A DNA stretch of 6,403 nucleotides. It comes from Syntrophomonadaceae bacterium. Its GTDB lineage: Bacteria; Bacillota; Dethiobacteria; DTU022. A program made the translations under genes and the position numbers. The DNA is taken from the NCBI GenBank assembly GCA_003566935.1, contig PXBM01000087.1:1-6403 (forward strand), in the 5' to 3' direction. Below the pieces are notes generated by a model. That model saw nothing but the letters and a program-made list of their open reading frames with translations. It was not told the DNA's origin and did no database searches. Of this stretch, positions 6,248 to 6,403 are shown in pieces; the first letter of the stretch is position 1; every line of letters begins with the position of its first letter.

Positions 6248-6403
6248 CACACAAACATAAGTGGTGCAGTATTCTAGTTGGCGCCCCTCTCCGAAAACGG
6301 GCCTAAAAATCCGTTAAGGGCACATCGATGAAGTTCCTGGTGGTGGCTGCCGACGCCCAGTCGGGAGTTGCTGCTGGGAGTTAAGAAGGATGGGGCGATC
6401 TAC
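6248..6403 (+). ncRNA. 5' part of a structured non-coding RNA, candidate OLE RNA (runs off window)
   Basis: About 155 nt of the transcript are visible. All plus-strand frames are closed by stops or lack a start with a ribosome binding site, and G+C rises clearly above the neighbouring genes. Complementary segments are frequent: CGCCCC (6282-6287) with GGGGCG (6392-6397) could close a domain; CCGAC/GTCGG (6350-6354/6360-6364) forms a 5-bp hairpin; CCCAG/CTGGG (6356-6360/6374-6378) is a competing pairing; CCG-AAAA-CGG (6291-6300) is a small hairpin. Known context: OLE RNA, about 600 nt, membrane-associated through OapA, occurs in anaerobic and extremophilic Firmicutes next to folD, xseA, xseB, ispA and dxs. 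That matches this neighbourhood. Alternatives are a long riboswitch leader or another housekeeping RNA; I see no hallmark of SRP RNA, tmRNA, RNase P or T-box. The start is inferred from the promoter; the end lies outside. Confidence 0.6.

Noticed and set aside
6328..6384. Short reading frame of 18 codons starting ATGAAGTTCCTG
   Set aside because: No ribosome binding site, very short, and located inside a stem-rich G+C-rich stretch behind a strong promoter; better explained as RNA.

Overview
The window reads as a gene-dense, all-plus-strand stretch from an anaerobic, Wood-Ljungdahl-type Firmicute (Clostridia or Moorella/Peptococcaceae-like). The evidence is strong AGGAGG-type ribosome binding sites, TTG starts, moderate G+C, a NuoG-like iron-sulfur protein, and the pairing of a separate methenyl-THF cyclohydrolase (FchA) with a FolD-family dehydrogenase. 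The genus cannot be fixed from the sequence alone.

Region 1 (1-4371) is one tightly coupled operon segment. It runs from a NuoG-like Fe-S electron-transfer subunit (21-2000) through xseA (1990-3216, exonuclease VII large subunit) and xseB (3206-3487, small subunit) to ispA (3487-4371, farnesyl diphosphate synthase family). Each junction overlaps (11, 11 and 1 nt), and both exonuclease genes start at TTG codons inside the preceding gene.

Region 2 (4372-6183) is the one-carbon part. A 133-nt gap with a possible RNA structure precedes fchA (4505-5134). An 89-nt gap then holds an extended -10 promoter-like element inside an interrupted inverted repeat, followed by folD (start preferred at 5245). 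This FolD lacks the lysine and glutamine needed for cyclohydrolase activity and has His where NADP-binding enzymes have Arg. The pair looks like a split system: FolD as a probably NAD-linked dehydrogenase only, FchA as the cyclohydrolase. Upstream, the NuoG-like protein may belong to a complex that handles the reducing equivalents (inference).

Region 3 (6184-6403) has no credible protein gene. A near-consensus promoter (TTGAGA, 17 nt, TGC TATAAT) drives a G+C-rich, stem-rich stretch that runs off the window end. The xseA-xseB-ispA-folD neighbourhood is the classic setting of OLE RNA, the large structured ncRNA of anaerobic and extremophilic Firmicutes. The best reading is the 5' end of an OLE-type ncRNA, an identification resting on context and structure rather than on an alignment.
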